A stretch of 64,000 nucleotides of DNA from Pseudomonas veronii (lineage in GTDB: Bacteria; Pseudomonadota; Gammaproteobacteria; Pseudomonadales; Pseudomonadaceae). Below are positions 17,736 through 27,780 of the stretch, piece after piece. The notes under the pieces are model-generated. The model was given only the letters and a program-made list of their open reading frames with translations. It was not told where the DNA came from and did not search any database. Each line of letters begins with the position of its first letter. Position 1 is the stretch's first letter. Location: positions 434,001 through 498,000 of the forward strand of contig NZ_JYLL01000001.1 in NCBI RefSeq assembly GCF_001439695.1. The letters are read 5' to 3'. Both the position numbers and the translations under genes were made by a program.

Positions 17736-18899
17736 TCACAGCTGGATTGCGCCCGGCTCGCTGCTGGCTTGAACCAGCTCATTCCTGGCCAGGCCGTCCA
17801 ACGCCTGGTCGAGTTCAAAGAGAATGGCATGCACATTCTGGCGCAACCCTGGTAACTGCACGAGCAGCGCCGCCAACGTCTCGCCTTTCTGACGCGCCCG
17901 CAGCTCTTGCGCCTCGACTTGAATGGCCCGCTCTTCGAGGACGCGGGTGCGCTCATCCATTTGACGCTGCCCTTGCTGCTGCATGACCACGGCATTTGCC
18001 AACTGCGCTTCACGCCCCTCCAACGCCTGCGCCTGCAACTGCACGGCGCCCTCCTCCTGCACCATGCGACGGGTCAGTTCCTGGCGCTTTTGCTCAAGCT
18101 CCGCCAGCCCTCGCTGCAGTTCAACCTGGCGCTGTTCGAGCGCTTCTTCGCGCTTTTGCATCGCAAGTTTTTGCTGGGTCAGCTCCTGGGCGACACGCGC
18201 GAGGTTGGTCAAGGTGCTGTCCACCTCGAACAGTGAATTGTGTTCTGCCTGTTCGTTGGATGCCGGCGGCGCACTGGGTGCAACCGCGACGACCGGCGCA
18301 GCAGTTGGCGCCACGACCGCGGGCACCTGCCGCTGAGGTTCAGCCAGCCCCTCGATCACCACGGGCAAGACCTTTTCAGGCGCCTTGGTGACTTTGGGAG
18401 CCGAGACCAATTTGGAAGAAAAACGAATGGACGGGACAATCAGCGTGGGACTTTCAATCGCCTCTGACGCAGGGGCCGATGTGCCCAAGGTAATCACCTT
18501 CATCACCAAGGCTTTCTTGATGTTCATTGAATGATGATCTTCGGGCCTGGCGGGCGGCAACTTGCAGCCTTTCAAGTCGACAAAGTGATAGGGAATCTGG
18601 CCGTCGCCGACGCTACCCGACTTGGTACCGGACGCGGCCAAGGTCAGTATTTGTTTAAACACCCGCATCGCAACTTGCAGATCCTCTTGGGCATCCACCC
18701 CACCCAAGAAGTAGCGTTCAACTTTCCTACGCAATGCTGCGACATATACCCGGGAACTACCCGGCTCTATTTCTTCATCCAGGCTGTACACAAGAAAGTT
18801 CGACGCGATCTGGGGAACAGCAAAACCACAGAGCAGAGCACCGTTGACCGGCGCATCCTCACCAGAGCGTTCAAGAACTAGGGTACGTAGAAGCATCAT
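17736..18899 (-). CDS. Unrecognised protein with long coiled coil
   Basis: A 387-residue protein. Residues 1-125 look globular and contain no motif I know. About 180-235 is a proline/alanine/valine-rich linker. About 240-350 is a continuous glutamine/glutamate/arginine-rich coiled coil (EALEQRQVELQRGLAELEQK). No signal peptide or membrane helix is seen. It is divergent from the Gld-type ABC operon with a 257-bp intergenic region, which suggests but does not prove a link to that system. Base composition is slightly lower in GC at its 5' end. Confidence 0.6.
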   Translation of the reverse strand: MMLLRTLVLERSGEDAPVNGALLCGFAVPQIASNFLVYSLDEEIEPGSSRVYVAALRRKVERYFLGGVDAQEDLQVAMRVFKQILTLAASGTKSGSVGDGQIPYHFVDLKGCKLPPARPEDHHSMNIKKALVMKVITLGTSAPASEAIESPTLIVPSIRFSSKLVSAPKVTKAPEKVLPVVIEGLAEPQRQVPAVVAPTAAPVVAVAPSAPPASNEQAEHNSLFEVDSTLTNLARVAQELTQQKLAMQKREEALEQRQVELQRGLAELEQKRQELTRRMVQEEGAVQLQAQALEGREAQLANAVVMQQQGQRQMDERTRVLEERAIQVEAQELRARQKGETLAALLVQLPGLRQNVHAILFELDQALDGLARNELVQASSEPGAIQL

Positions 18900-19156
18900 A
18901 GTAATCAGGCCTCATGACAACAAGCAAAGCGTATATAAACATCAGATAAACATCCGACCATCAACATGCATTTATCACTCAACGATTGTTTCAGCGAGGT
19001 AACAGACTGAACGTAGGACTTCTCTTATTAAGATACTTCAGCGTTTCCAAGCGCTGTACATTGAACGTACCATTTTTAAACCCGAGCCCTATATCACTCA
19101 ACAAAGGCGCTTGCCTCTTCATTCTTCTTGCCTCACCAACCGAACAGAAAAGCATA

Positions 19157-20083
19157 ATGATCGAGATAAGCAACCTCACAAAATACTTGAACAAAAAGAG
19201 TGTAATCAGCGATGTCTCATTTTCTGCCAAACGCCAAGAGTGCCTTGGTTTATTTGGATTGGAGGGGGCAGGTAAAACGACACTTTTAAAAATGATCGCC
19301 GGCGCCATCCAACCCTCCTCGGGGCAAGTGCGGATTCTGGGGCTGGATACACACACGCACGGCTATCACGCACGCAAGGCAATAGGCTATCAACCCGAAT
19401 CCGGAGTCAGTCACCCGACCCTGTCGGTCAAGAACCTGCTCAGTTTCATCGCCACTCTTCGGGGATTCCAAGGCGCGGAGCGACGCAGGCGGGTGGATCA
19501 CGCGGCCAGCCGACTCGAACTCTGGCCAGTCCTCGATTACCCGATCAACACCCTTCCCCCTGGCCTGAAACGCAAAGTCGCGTTTGCCCAGGCCCTGCTG
19601 CACGACCCCGACGTGCTGTTACTGGACGAACCCAGCGAAGGGTTGGCGCCCCATCAGCAAGGCAAGATCAGCAGGCTTATCCAGTCGTTGGCCGACGAGA
19701 TGACGATCATCGTTGCCTCACGCGATTGCGAAGCACTGGCCGGCGTCTGCACCCGCGCCCTGGTCATTGGCGGCGGGCGCCTGTTGGCGGACACCCCGAT
19801 GCCCGAGCTGCAGCGCAGTTCCCGGCACTTTCGCGCGGTCACCCTGGCGGCGGAGTCAGCCCTGGATTTACTGGCACTTGCCGTACTGCCCGGCGTGGCA
19901 GGTATCGAAGAAGACCGGCACGGCCCGGGCACGGTAACCGTTCTCGCCATGCCGGGACACTCCATCTACCCCGCCATCTGCGCATTGATTGCCAACCGAC
20001 GCTGGGAAATACACTCACTGAATCTGGAGCCAGGCCGCCTGAACGATGTCGTTCACCACCTGAGCCAGGAGGCATCCCATTGA
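19157..20083 (+). CDS. ABC transporter ATP-binding protein, GldA/NosF-like
   Basis: A 308-residue ATPase from the ATG at 19157. Walker A is GLEGAGKTT, Walker B VLLLDEPSEGL, and the Q-loop region IGYQPES is present. The signature motif is degenerate: PPGLKRKVAFAQAL in place of LSGGQ, a variation seen in ABC-2-type exporters. A C-terminal extension of about 90 residues follows the ATPase core. It overlaps the permease gene by four bases, and the three genes 19157-22509 form one operon. Confidence 0.88.
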   Translation: MIEISNLTKYLNKKSVISDVSFSAKRQECLGLFGLEGAGKTTLLKMIAGAIQPSSGQVRILGLDTHTHGYHARKAIGYQPESGVSHPTLSVKNLLSFIATLRGFQGAERRRRVDHAASRLELWPVLDYPINTLPPGLKRKVAFAQALLHDPDVLLLDEPSEGLAPHQQGKISRLIQSLADEMTIIVASRDCEALAGVCTRALVIGGGRLLADTPMPELQRSSRHFRAVTLAAESALDLLALAVLPGVAGIEEDRHGPGTVTVLAMPGHSIYPAICALIANRRWEIHSLNLEPGRLNDVVHHLSQEASH

Positions 20084-20805
20084 ACCTGCTGCCATCTGTT
20101 TTCAAACGCCAGCTTGCCAGCTATCTATCGGCACCTGCCACCTACCTGAGCGTTGCGCTGTTCCTGTTGCTGTCGACCTTGCTGGGGTTGCACACCAGCC
20201 AACTGCTGGAGCGCAGCAGCAGCGATTTGCAGGGCTTTTTTCAATGGCACCCTTGGTTGTACCTGTTACTGATCCCTGCACTGTCGACTCAACTTTGGGC
20301 GGACGAGAATGAGACAGGCTTTGGCGATTTCATGAAAACACTGCCTGTGCGGCCCGCCGAACTGGTTATTGGGAAGTTCCTCGCCGCCTGGGTCGTGGCG
20401 GGCCTGGCATTATTACTGACATTCCCCATCGTGACGGTGGTCAACTTGTTGGGCAGTGCGGACAACCGGGTCATCGCATCCCAATTCCTGGCCAGTTGGT
20501 TATTGAGCGGGAGCTATCTCTCAGTGGGTGTTTTTATTTGCGCACTGACCCGCCAGCGCCTGGCCATTTTCATATTGACGCTGAGCCTGCTGTTATTGGC
20601 CAGCGGCGTGTCTTCGATATTGGATGCACTGGAGCGTCAAGCCCCCATCTGGATCATCGACAGTTTGACATCTCTCAGCCCACTCCTGCGTTTTGGCCTG
20701 ATTGATCACGGGACACTTACCTTTCAGGACGGCGCGTATTTCATCAGCATGATCATTGCTTTTCTTGCTGCGACGACCGTTATCCTCAACTACAAGAACA
20801 GCTGA
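20080..20805 (+). CDS. ABC-2-type permease, GldF/NosY-like
   Basis: A 241-residue membrane protein with six predicted helices (about 18-38, 58-76, 100-125, 135-160, 168-190, 218-238). The start is a TTG overlapping the upstream stop, with AGGAGG eight bases before it. The segment WADENETGFGDFMKTLPVRP between helices 2 and 3 matches GldF-like permeases. It would form the channel for the ATPase encoded upstream. Confidence 0.86.
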   Translation: MNLLPSVFKRQLASYLSAPATYLSVALFLLLSTLLGLHTSQLLERSSSDLQGFFQWHPWLYLLLIPALSTQLWADENETGFGDFMKTLPVRPAELVIGKFLAAWVVAGLALLLTFPIVTVVNLLGSADNRVIASQFLASWLLSGSYLSVGVFICALTRQRLAIFILTLSLLLLASGVSSILDALERQAPIWIIDSLTSLSPLLRFGLIDHGTLTFQDGAYFISMIIAFLAATTVILNYKNS

Positions 20806-20820
20806 GAAGGAACACTCTCG

Positions 20821-22509
20821 ATGCGATATCCATTGCGCACCGGCATGACACTTAGCGTCATACTGCTGCTGTTCCTCGCATTCAACCTGGTATGGGTAGT
20901 CAAACTTCCTGATTTACGCCAGGACTTTTCCCAACAACAGACCAATACATTGTCACCCGCGGTATTGCACTTACTCACCACACTGGAAAGCCCACTGGAC
21001 TTCTATTATTTCAACTCAAGCATACCGGCCAAAAAAAGCATCCTGAAACACTATGCCAAACGCGTTGAAGAAAAGCTCAGGGCGTTTGAACACGCAGCAA
21101 ACGGCAGGATCAATCTGCACATTATCGATCCCACTCCCTTTTCAGAGGATGCCTACAAAGCAGGACTGTATGGCCTGCGCGATCAACCGGGGTTCTTCGG
21201 TCTTATCGGCGCTCGGGAGGGACAAACCGCCCAACGCATCGAGTCGTTCAACCCGGAGAACGAGCCGCTGCTGGAGTATGAAATCAGCCACTTGATCACC
21301 CAGTTGCTGCACCCCGAGCCCGCGATCGTCGGGCTGTTATCAGGGTTACCGGCCGGCGCATCCATCGAGCCGCTGGTACTGGAGTTGCACCGACATTTCG
21401 ATCTCCTGGAGCTGGAGCCGACGGCCGATCATGTGCCCTCGCGGATTAAAACCCTGATGCTGGTACATCCACGCGGGCTGCCGGAAAAAACACTGTATGC
21501 GATCGACCAGTTCGTCCTGGGCGGCGGCAAACTGCTGATGTTTATCGACCCCCTCGACAAAGGCGGCTCAAAGACAACGTCCTCCGCCACCCGGCTAGAC
21601 GGCTTGCTCGCCGGCTGGGGGGTCAGCATGCCGAGCAACAAAGTGCTGGTCGACCCCACCTATGCCCCGTCGGAACATCAACCGGCCACATTCACCCTGC
21701 CACGCCAAGCAATGAATACCCGCGATGTCAGCAGCTGGAAGCTGGGCACAGTGACCGTGTCGAACAGCGGCGCCCTGTTCTCCCTGGATAAAAGCCGCGC
21801 CATCTTCACGCCGCTGTTGCGCAGTTCCAGACAGTCGTTACTGATCGATTCAGACGCCGTGGGCAGTGCGTTACCCACGCGTGGCGAGCCTCACGTGATC
21901 GCTGCCCGCCTCGAAGGGCCAGCCTATTCGGCGTTTGCCGACGGATTTGGCGGGCGGCCGCCGGGGTTGCAGAAGGCGGCGCAGATCCATGTGGTCGTGG
22001 TTGCAGATACGGATATGTTGAGCGAGCCTCCCGGCGAATCCGCGCGAAATGCCAACAAACTGTTTGTCATGAACGCACTGGATAACCTGGCCGCGCCGCA
22101 GGCCCTGGCGGATATTCGCCCGCGCGCGGTGGCCGGCCATTCATTGAAGCTGCTGGCGAAGCGGCGCGAGGCTGCCGAACGCGCCTATCGGGATCAGGCT
22201 GCCGAGCTGGAACGGCGCCTGGCACGAACGGAAAAGGAATGGCAGCGCCTTAACCCCGACGTCACGGCCCTGGGCACGGAGTCGGTCGATACCAGTACCC
22301 AGTTGCAAGCGCTCAACAAGGAACGCCTGCGTCTACCGATGGAACTGCATACGCTGAAAAACACGCTTTACGCGCCAGTGCAGCGCCTGGAACGCAACGT
22401 AAAACTGCTGGTGATTGTGCCGTTGCCGGCACTGCTGTGCCTGATTGCCTGGGGGCTGTTTCGGCGGCGGCGTCGTCGCTGGCCGGTGCCGCCGTCGGCG
22501 TTTTATTGA
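20821..22509 (+). CDS. GldG-like ABC transporter auxiliary protein
   Basis: A 562-residue protein of the family of gliding-motility GldG and its many non-gliding homologues (PF09822). One N-terminal transmembrane helix is at about 9-28. A large periplasmic domain follows with a GATase-like fold (about 160-300; LSGLPAGASIEP, GGGKLLMFIDP). A coiled coil is at about 445-525, then a C-terminal helix at about 533-553 and an arginine-rich cytoplasmic tail. It is the last gene of the operon, 15 bp after the permease. In gliding bacteria GldA/F/G act together; pseudomonads do not glide this way, so the role here is unknown. Confidence 0.86.
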   Translation: MRYPLRTGMTLSVILLLFLAFNLVWVVKLPDLRQDFSQQQTNTLSPAVLHLLTTLESPLDFYYFNSSIPAKKSILKHYAKRVEEKLRAFEHAANGRINLHIIDPTPFSEDAYKAGLYGLRDQPGFFGLIGAREGQTAQRIESFNPENEPLLEYEISHLITQLLHPEPAIVGLLSGLPAGASIEPLVLELHRHFDLLELEPTADHVPSRIKTLMLVHPRGLPEKTLYAIDQFVLGGGKLLMFIDPLDKGGSKTTSSATRLDGLLAGWGVSMPSNKVLVDPTYAPSEHQPATFTLPRQAMNTRDVSSWKLGTVTVSNSGALFSLDKSRAIFTPLLRSSRQSLLIDSDAVGSALPTRGEPHVIAARLEGPAYSAFADGFGGRPPGLQKAAQIHVVVVADTDMLSEPPGESARNANKLFVMNALDNLAAPQALADIRPRAVAGHSLKLLAKRREAAERAYRDQAAELERRLARTEKEWQRLNPDVTALGTESVDTSTQLQALNKERLRLPMELHTLKNTLYAPVQRLERNVKLLVIVPLPALLCLIAWGLFRRRRRRWPVPPSAFY

Positions 22510-22513
22510 GGGC

Positions 22514-22822
22514 TCAGCGCCGCGCGATCAAGCCTTGCCGGGCAATGCGCGTCAGTTGGCGGATCACCTCAGCCGCGTCACTGGCGCTGGGCGCCTGGAT
22601 CACCGCGAGGTCAAAGCTGTTGCTGGCAAAGCGTGCCAGGGAATCGCCATCTTCGACAAATTGGATCAGGAACGCCGAGGGCCGCCCGCCCCGACGCGGC
22701 CAGCCGTCCAGGTAACGCAACAGCGTCGGCTGGTGCTTGCCGCCCAGGAGAATTCTCGGATTGCGTTGAGTCAGCTCCGCAGTGATCGGAGCCAGGCGTA
22801 TGAGGGGGCGTGGTGCATTCAT
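22514..22822 (-). CDS. Conserved hypothetical protein
   Basis: A 102-residue soluble protein from the ATG at 22822. It is basic at the N-terminus and has alternating strand/helix character (NPRILLGG, FDLAVIQAP). There is no motif I can name and no strong RBS at this start; the upstream frame stays open 47 codons, but that part is arginine- and cysteine-rich and looks non-coding. It converges on the GldG-like gene with a 4-bp gap. Confidence 0.5.
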   Translation of the reverse strand: MNAPRPLIRLAPITAELTQRNPRILLGGKHQPTLLRYLDGWPRRGGRPSAFLIQFVEDGDSLARFASNSFDLAVIQAPSASDAAEVIRQLTRIARQGLIARR

Positions 22823-23037
22823 CGTGTCGTGTCTCTGCCTCAAAAGTCTGCGGGCAGGTGAGAGGCAACACCGAACCAGCGCTTTAGCGGTATTTCGAAG
22901 CCGGCGTCTGCAATGAGAACTGGCTTCTGTCGGGCTGCATCGAGTCCCAGTGGCGCCCCGCAATTAGCTGTTTAAATCGGCGCATAACCAACATCCTAGA
23001 GAAGCCGATGGGGCGGTGTCAAGAATCCCGCGCAACG

Positions 23038-23064
23038 AAAAGGCCCGCACATGGCGGGCCTTCT
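23038..23064 (-). terminator. Terminator of the doxX-like gene
   Basis: On the minus strand AAGGCCCGCC/GGCGGGCCTT-type pairing (with a 4-base loop, CATG-centred) is followed by TTTTCG, about 20 bp after the stop codon. Confidence 0.75.
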
Positions 23065-23082
23065 CCAGCGGTTACAGGCCGA

Positions 23083-23517
23083 TCAGTGGGTGATGGCGCG
23101 GTCGGCGGACAGTTTGCCGGCACCTTCGAACAGGACGGCCAGGGAGCCGCCGAGCAAGGCCAGGGCGAACTCATAACCATTGTTCGCCATGAACAGACCG
23201 TTATGGATATGCACCGAGAAGATCGCCACCAGCGACAGGATCGTCAGGCCCAAGGCCGCAGGGCGTGCCAGCAGACCGATGATCAAGGCCAGGCCGGCGA
23301 AGAACTCGGTACCGCCCGACAACAAGGCCATCAGGGTGCCCGGCGCCAGGCCGATGCTTTCCATCCACTGCGCGGTGCCCGCCAGGCCGTAGCCGCCAAA
23401 CCAGCCAAAGAGTTTTTGCGAACCGTGGGCAGCGAAGATGATGCCGACGACAATGCGCAGAATGGTCAAGCCATAGCCGGCGCGGGTGGACAGGATGCTT
23501 TTGATCAGTGGGCTCAT
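23083..23517 (-). CDS. DoxX family membrane protein
   Basis: A 144-residue inner-membrane protein with four helices (about 16-34, 55-75, 80-100, 112-130). It carries the DoxX signature LRIVVGIIFAAHGSQKLFGW near the N-terminus. Relatives are linked to redox/thiol stress or quinone use, but the reaction is not settled. It appears monocistronic, with a terminator after it and an AT-rich promoter region before it. Confidence 0.9.
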   Translation of the reverse strand: MSPLIKSILSTRAGYGLTILRIVVGIIFAAHGSQKLFGWFGGYGLAGTAQWMESIGLAPGTLMALLSGGTEFFAGLALIIGLLARPAALGLTILSLVAIFSVHIHNGLFMANNGYEFALALLGGSLAVLFEGAGKLSADRAITH

Positions 23518-23620
23518 GGGGATAATCCTTTTCAGAGTAGGGGTTGGTTGGCCGCTATATTAATCAGTTTAGGCAATGATAAAAGCCGAAAAAATGCCTA
23601 ATTAATATCTATAAAATCGA

Positions 23621-25048
23621 TCACTTGCGCGAAGCGATTTTCGGCTCCAACGCCGACGGCTCCAGGGAGTCCCGCTCCCGATCAAACGCCAGGTAGTACT
23701 TGTTGACGCTATTCACATAGCTCACGCCGCTCATCCCCACCTGCTCCATGGCAATGCGCTCCACCTGGAAGAACCACTGATTGGGGTTCAACCCACGCCG
23801 CTTGGCTTCGGTACGCATGCCTTGCACGCGTTCCGGCCCCATGTTGTAGGCCGCCAGCACGAACGCCATGCGCTCACGCTCGTTGAGCTTGGGGCTGGCG
23901 AAAAACTTGCGGCGGATCATCGACAGATAACGTGCGCCCGCCTGCACGTTGCTGTCGAGATTTTCGATATTGTTCACGCCCACCCGCTGCGCCGCCGAAG
24001 GCGTGATCTGCATCAGGCCGGTGGGGCCACCGCTGCTGCGCGCGCTTGGGTCGAGGGCGGACTCCTTGAAGGCCAGCGCGGCGAGGTTCAACCAATCCAT
24101 GCCTTGCTCGCGCGCATGTTTTTGCAGGATCGGGCGCAGTTTCTCCAGGCGCTGGCGGTCGATGCGGGCCAGCGGGTTGCGCACTTGGTAAAGGCGTCGA
24201 TAAATGCGCTGAAACGCCACGTCCTGGTCGGACGGCGTGCGGTAGGTCTTGAGGAAGCGATCAATACTCGCCCGCAGCATCGCGGCGTCCTGCCGCACGA
24301 ACCAATACTCTTCGCCCGGCTCATTGATCACCACCTGCTTGTCGAAGCGCAGCTTGGGCAGGATCTTCGACCAACGTTCGGCGATGGGCTTCTCGACGAT
24401 GGTCAGGTGAAAGATGCCGGCCTGGACCATCTCCAGCACGTCCTCCACCGCCAGGCTCGGGTCGACCCACTCCACCTTGATCGGCGGCTGCTTGTGCAGG
24501 GCCAGTTTCTGGTTGACCTGGTTGATCGCATCCGCCGCCGCGCTGCCGGTGGTCAGCGCCAATGTGCGCCCGGACAACTGCTCCAGCCGGGTGAACCGGC
24601 GCTCGCCCTTGACCCCCACCAGCCATAACGGCACGCCGCTGGCAATCGGGTCGCTCGCACTGATCTTGTGCGTGGCCTTCACTTCCAGCAATTCCCCGGG
24701 GGCTACCAGATCGCCTTCACCCCGTGCCAGCGCGCCGAGCAGTTGGTCCTTGGCCTTGGGGATGATCTTCAGATTGATTTCCTGGCCATCGCGGGCTTGG
24801 TCGTTGAGGTACTGCTCGAACGCACGCAGGCGATGGTATTCGACACCAATGGCCTGGCCCTGGATTTCGCCGGAACTGTTGCGGCTCTGGTTGACCAGTA
24901 CGCGCAGGGTACGACTGGAGCGAATCTCGGCCAGGTCGCGCACCTTGCTCGGTTTGGTCACTTCCAGCGGCCCGTCCAGCCGCGCGACCGCCGCCATGGG
25001 CAGCGATAACGTCAGGCACAACATAAGCAACGCCGAGGGTCGGATCAT
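23621..25048 (-). CDS. MltF-like lytic murein transglycosylase with solute-binding domain
   Basis: A 475-residue periplasmic protein from the ATG at 25048 (GGAGAGCGG upstream). A signal peptide covers about 1-22. A bacterial solute-binding domain at about 45-270 precedes an SLT catalytic domain at about 300-450. Catalytic Glu329 is in AFKESALDP, followed by the SSGGPTGLMQIT and AAYNMGPERV motifs. This is the MltF architecture. It lacks a lipobox, and pseudomonads usually encode the canonical MltF elsewhere, so it is probably a paralogue. It cleaves peptidoglycan strands to 1,6-anhydro-muropeptides. Confidence 0.88.
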   Translation of the reverse strand: MIRPSALLMLCLTLSLPMAAVARLDGPLEVTKPSKVRDLAEIRSSRTLRVLVNQSRNSSGEIQGQAIGVEYHRLRAFEQYLNDQARDGQEINLKIIPKAKDQLLGALARGEGDLVAPGELLEVKATHKISASDPIASGVPLWLVGVKGERRFTRLEQLSGRTLALTTGSAAADAINQVNQKLALHKQPPIKVEWVDPSLAVEDVLEMVQAGIFHLTIVEKPIAERWSKILPKLRFDKQVVINEPGEEYWFVRQDAAMLRASIDRFLKTYRTPSDQDVAFQRIYRRLYQVRNPLARIDRQRLEKLRPILQKHAREQGMDWLNLAALAFKESALDPSARSSGGPTGLMQITPSAAQRVGVNNIENLDSNVQAGARYLSMIRRKFFASPKLNERERMAFVLAAYNMGPERVQGMRTEAKRRGLNPNQWFFQVERIAMEQVGMSGVSYVNSVNKYYLAFDRERDSLEPSALEPKIASRK

Positions 25049-25284
25049 CCGCTCTCCGGAAAGAATACTGGCCAGCACCTTCGCGAAAAACGAGGAGCTG
25101 GAGGTCAGAAACAGAGCGCTTTATGCGCTGACAAGGCACGCAACGGCGGCACCAGGGTAGGCGATAGACCCACCACAATGTCACTTGCGACGTTCAAAGA
25201 CAGCTATAACTCGTTGTAGTTCTAGGTTTTTCTTATAAATCTACAGCTCTGATATGCTTTCCGGCCGCAGGCGGAGATAGCACC

Positions 25285-26091
25285 ATGCAACTCATTGATA
25301 TCGGCGTCAACCTGACAAACCCAAGTTTCGACGAGAAGCACCAGGCCGTTCTCGAGCGTGCGTATGCTGCCGGCGTGCAACAATTGGTGCTCACCGGCAC
25401 CAGTGTCGACGGCAGCGAACAGGCCCTGCAATTGTGCGAAAAGCTGGATGAAAGCGGCCAGCGACTGTTCTGCACCGCTGGCATCCACCCCCACTCCGCC
25501 AGCGACTGGAACGGCGACAGCGCCCAACGCCTACGTGGTTTGCTCAACGACAGCCGCGTGCGCGCGGTGGGCGAATGCGGGCTGGATTTCAACCGCGACT
25601 TCTCACCGCGCCCGCAGCAGGAAAAAGTCCTCGAAGAACACCTGGCCCTGGCCGTCGAGCTGAAACTGCCGGTGTTTCTCCACGAACGCGACGCCAACCA
25701 GCGCCTGCTGGAGATCCTCAAGGATTACCGCGATCACTTGTCCGCCGCCGTGGTGCATTGTTTCACGGGCGAGCAGCAGGCGCTGTTCAGCTACCTCGAC
25801 CTCGACTTGCACATCGGCATCACCGGCTGGATCTGCGACGAGCGCCGTGGGACGCACCTGCATCCGCTGGTCAGAGAAATTCCTCGGGGCCGCCTGATGC
25901 TGGAAAGCGATGCGCCTTACCTGCTGCCGCGAACCCTGCGGCCCAAACCGAAAAACGGCCGTAACGAACCGGCCTACCTGCCGGAGGTGCTGCGCGAAGT
26001 CGCCCTGCACCGCAACGAAAGCCTGGAAGACCTGGCCCAGCACAGCACCGCCTGCGCGCGTATTTTTTTTGGCCTACCCGCTGTGGTTTGA
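25285..26091 (+). CDS. tatD: TatD-family deoxyribonuclease
   Basis: A 268-residue metal-dependent hydrolase (TIM barrel). It matches E. coli TatD itself rather than YcfH/YjjV: the N-terminus [11 protein letters not shown] replaces the usual Hx[22 protein letters not shown] and [10 protein letters not shown] supply the metal ligands. TatD is a 3'-5' exonuclease active on single-stranded DNA, linked to oxidative DNA damage repair. Here it is not next to tatABC. AGGCGGAGA lies shortly before the ATG. Confidence 0.94.
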   Translation: MQLIDIGVNLTNPSFDEKHQAVLERAYAAGVQQLVLTGTSVDGSEQALQLCEKLDESGQRLFCTAGIHPHSASDWNGDSAQRLRGLLNDSRVRAVGECGLDFNRDFSPRPQQEKVLEEHLALAVELKLPVFLHERDANQRLLEILKDYRDHLSAAVVHCFTGEQQALFSYLDLDLHIGITGWICDERRGTHLHPLVREIPRGRLMLESDAPYLLPRTLRPKPKNGRNEPAYLPEVLREVALHRNESLEDLAQHSTACARIFFGLPAVV

Positions 26092-26189
26092 TGTGGCGTA
26101 TTGACCCATATCAAAGTGGTATTTTTTCAGTAGCGGCACAATAATGGCACCTTGCCAATGCTGTTTCCGCTATCAGAGAAAAACCTTCT

Positions 26190-27671
26190 ATGGGTGCCTG
26201 GCTTAGCAATATCTCGCTGAAATACAAATTCTGGGCCGTCAACGCGGTCGCCTTTATCACCACGCTGCTGTTGGTGCTATACGCTGTGCATCTCGAACAG
26301 CAGTCGCGCAGCCAGGCGTCCCAGGCCTCGGCACAAGCCCAGGCGCGCTTGCTCAGCGCCTGGCCGGCCGACAAGGCGCTGCCCAAGGGCGAGGCGTGGC
26401 TGACGTTTGCCCGTGGCCAAGTCCCACAGTTGGCTGATCAAGATCTGTCAGACCTGAGCAGTGCCAGCGGCTGGGTCGAACTCAATCACCTGCCCTTATT
26501 CGGCGAAAACCCGTTGATGGGCGCTGAAGTGGTCGCCCGCGCCGACGGGCAACAGGTCGCCGTGCTCGCTTACGCGCCAAGCCTGAGCCAGGTGTTCAGT
26601 GAGCGCTTCGCCAACTACGCGGTGGCGGTGCTGATCCTGATGCTGGCGATGCTCTGCGCCTCGCAGTTGCTGATCCGCTTCCTGCTCAGCCAGCTCAACA
26701 CCCTCAAGGACGTGATGCTGCACGTCGAGAAAACCGGCGACTTGTCGGCGCGTGTCCCGCTGGCCTGCAAAGATGAAGTCGGGCAGATGGCCAGCGCGTT
26801 CAATGCCATGCAAGCCGGCTACCAGCGAGTGGTCAACACCGTGGCCAGCACCGCCAAGCAACTGGATGAGGGCGCGGCGCGCCTGGCCAGCAGCATGAAC
26901 GAGGTGCAGCACGGCATGCTCGGCCAGCAAAGCGAAACCGACCAGGCCGCCACCGCCATCAACGAGATGACGGCCACCGTCCACCACATCGCCCAGCACG
27001 CCGGCGCCACCCGCGATTTGTCCCAGACCGCCGACACCCTCGCCGGCAGCGGCCGCGAAGTGGTGGATCGGGTGCAGCGCTCAATCGCCGGGCTGTCCAG
27101 CGGCGTGCAACAGACCGCCGAGATGATCCAGAAACTCGCCGAAGACAGCCAGAAAATCAACGGCGTGGTCAGCGTGATCCACAGCATCGCCGAACAGACC
27201 AACCTGCTCGCGCTCAACGCCGCCATCGAAGCCGCCCGCGCCGGGGAGATGGGCCGCGGTTTCGCCGTGGTCGCCGACGAAGTGCGCAACCTGGCCAAAC
27301 GCGTGCAAACCTCCACCGACGAAATCACGCTCATGGTCTCGGCGCTGCAAGCCGGCACCCGCGATGCGGTGGACTTCATGCAAGAAAGCTCGTTCAAGGC
27401 CGATGACTGCGTGCAACAGGCCCAGGAAGCCGGCGCGGCACTGGCCGAAATCACCGGCGCCGTGGCGCAGATGCGCGAAAGCAACACCCAGATCGCCGTC
27501 GCCGCCGAACAGCAGAGCCATGTCGCCGAAGAGATGAACCGCGCCGTGGTGAGTATTCGTGATGTGACCGAGAACACCGTGCAGCAGACCGTGGATTCGG
27601 CCACCACCAGCAATCAGCTCGCCACATTGGCCGGGGAGTTGAGCAAGGCGATTGGCCAGTTGAAGCTATAA
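26190..27671 (+). CDS. Methyl-accepting chemotaxis protein
   Basis: A 493-residue transducer. The first transmembrane helix is at about 16-36 and the second at about 145-167, so the periplasmic sensor is short (about 110 residues) and of no family I recognise. A HAMP domain follows at about 168-222. The signalling domain contains the highly conserved hairpin tip [19 protein letters not shown]. The protein ends in QLKL without a CheR-binding pentapeptide. The ligand is unknown. Confidence 0.93.
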   Translation: MGAWLSNISLKYKFWAVNAVAFITTLLLVLYAVHLEQQSRSQASQASAQAQARLLSAWPADKALPKGEAWLTFARGQVPQLADQDLSDLSSASGWVELNHLPLFGENPLMGAEVVARADGQQVAVLAYAPSLSQVFSERFANYAVAVLILMLAMLCASQLLIRFLLSQLNTLKDVMLHVEKTGDLSARVPLACKDEVGQMASAFNAMQAGYQRVVNTVASTAKQLDEGAARLASSMNEVQHGMLGQQSETDQAATAINEMTATVHHIAQHAGATRDLSQTADTLAGSGREVVDRVQRSIAGLSSGVQQTAEMIQKLAEDSQKINGVVSVIHSIAEQTNLLALNAAIEAARAGEMGRGFAVVADEVRNLAKRVQTSTDEITLMVSALQAGTRDAVDFMQESSFKADDCVQQAQEAGAALAEITGAVAQMRESNTQIAVAAEQQSHVAEEMNRAVVSIRDVTENTVQQTVDSATTSNQLATLAGELSKAIGQLKL

Positions 27672-27780
27672 GCAATACAAGGCGAGGCTATGGCCCCCAT
27701 AGCCAGCCTTGATTCGCCGCGCCAGCCGACCCGACCTAAACTCTGTTCAAGTTGTTTCAACGGACAGAGGATTCATCATC

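Noticed and set aside
18986..19156. Upstream extension of the Gld-type ATPase frame
   Set aside because: No RBS and no ABC-family sequence before MIEISNLTKY at 19157; the region is probably promoter.
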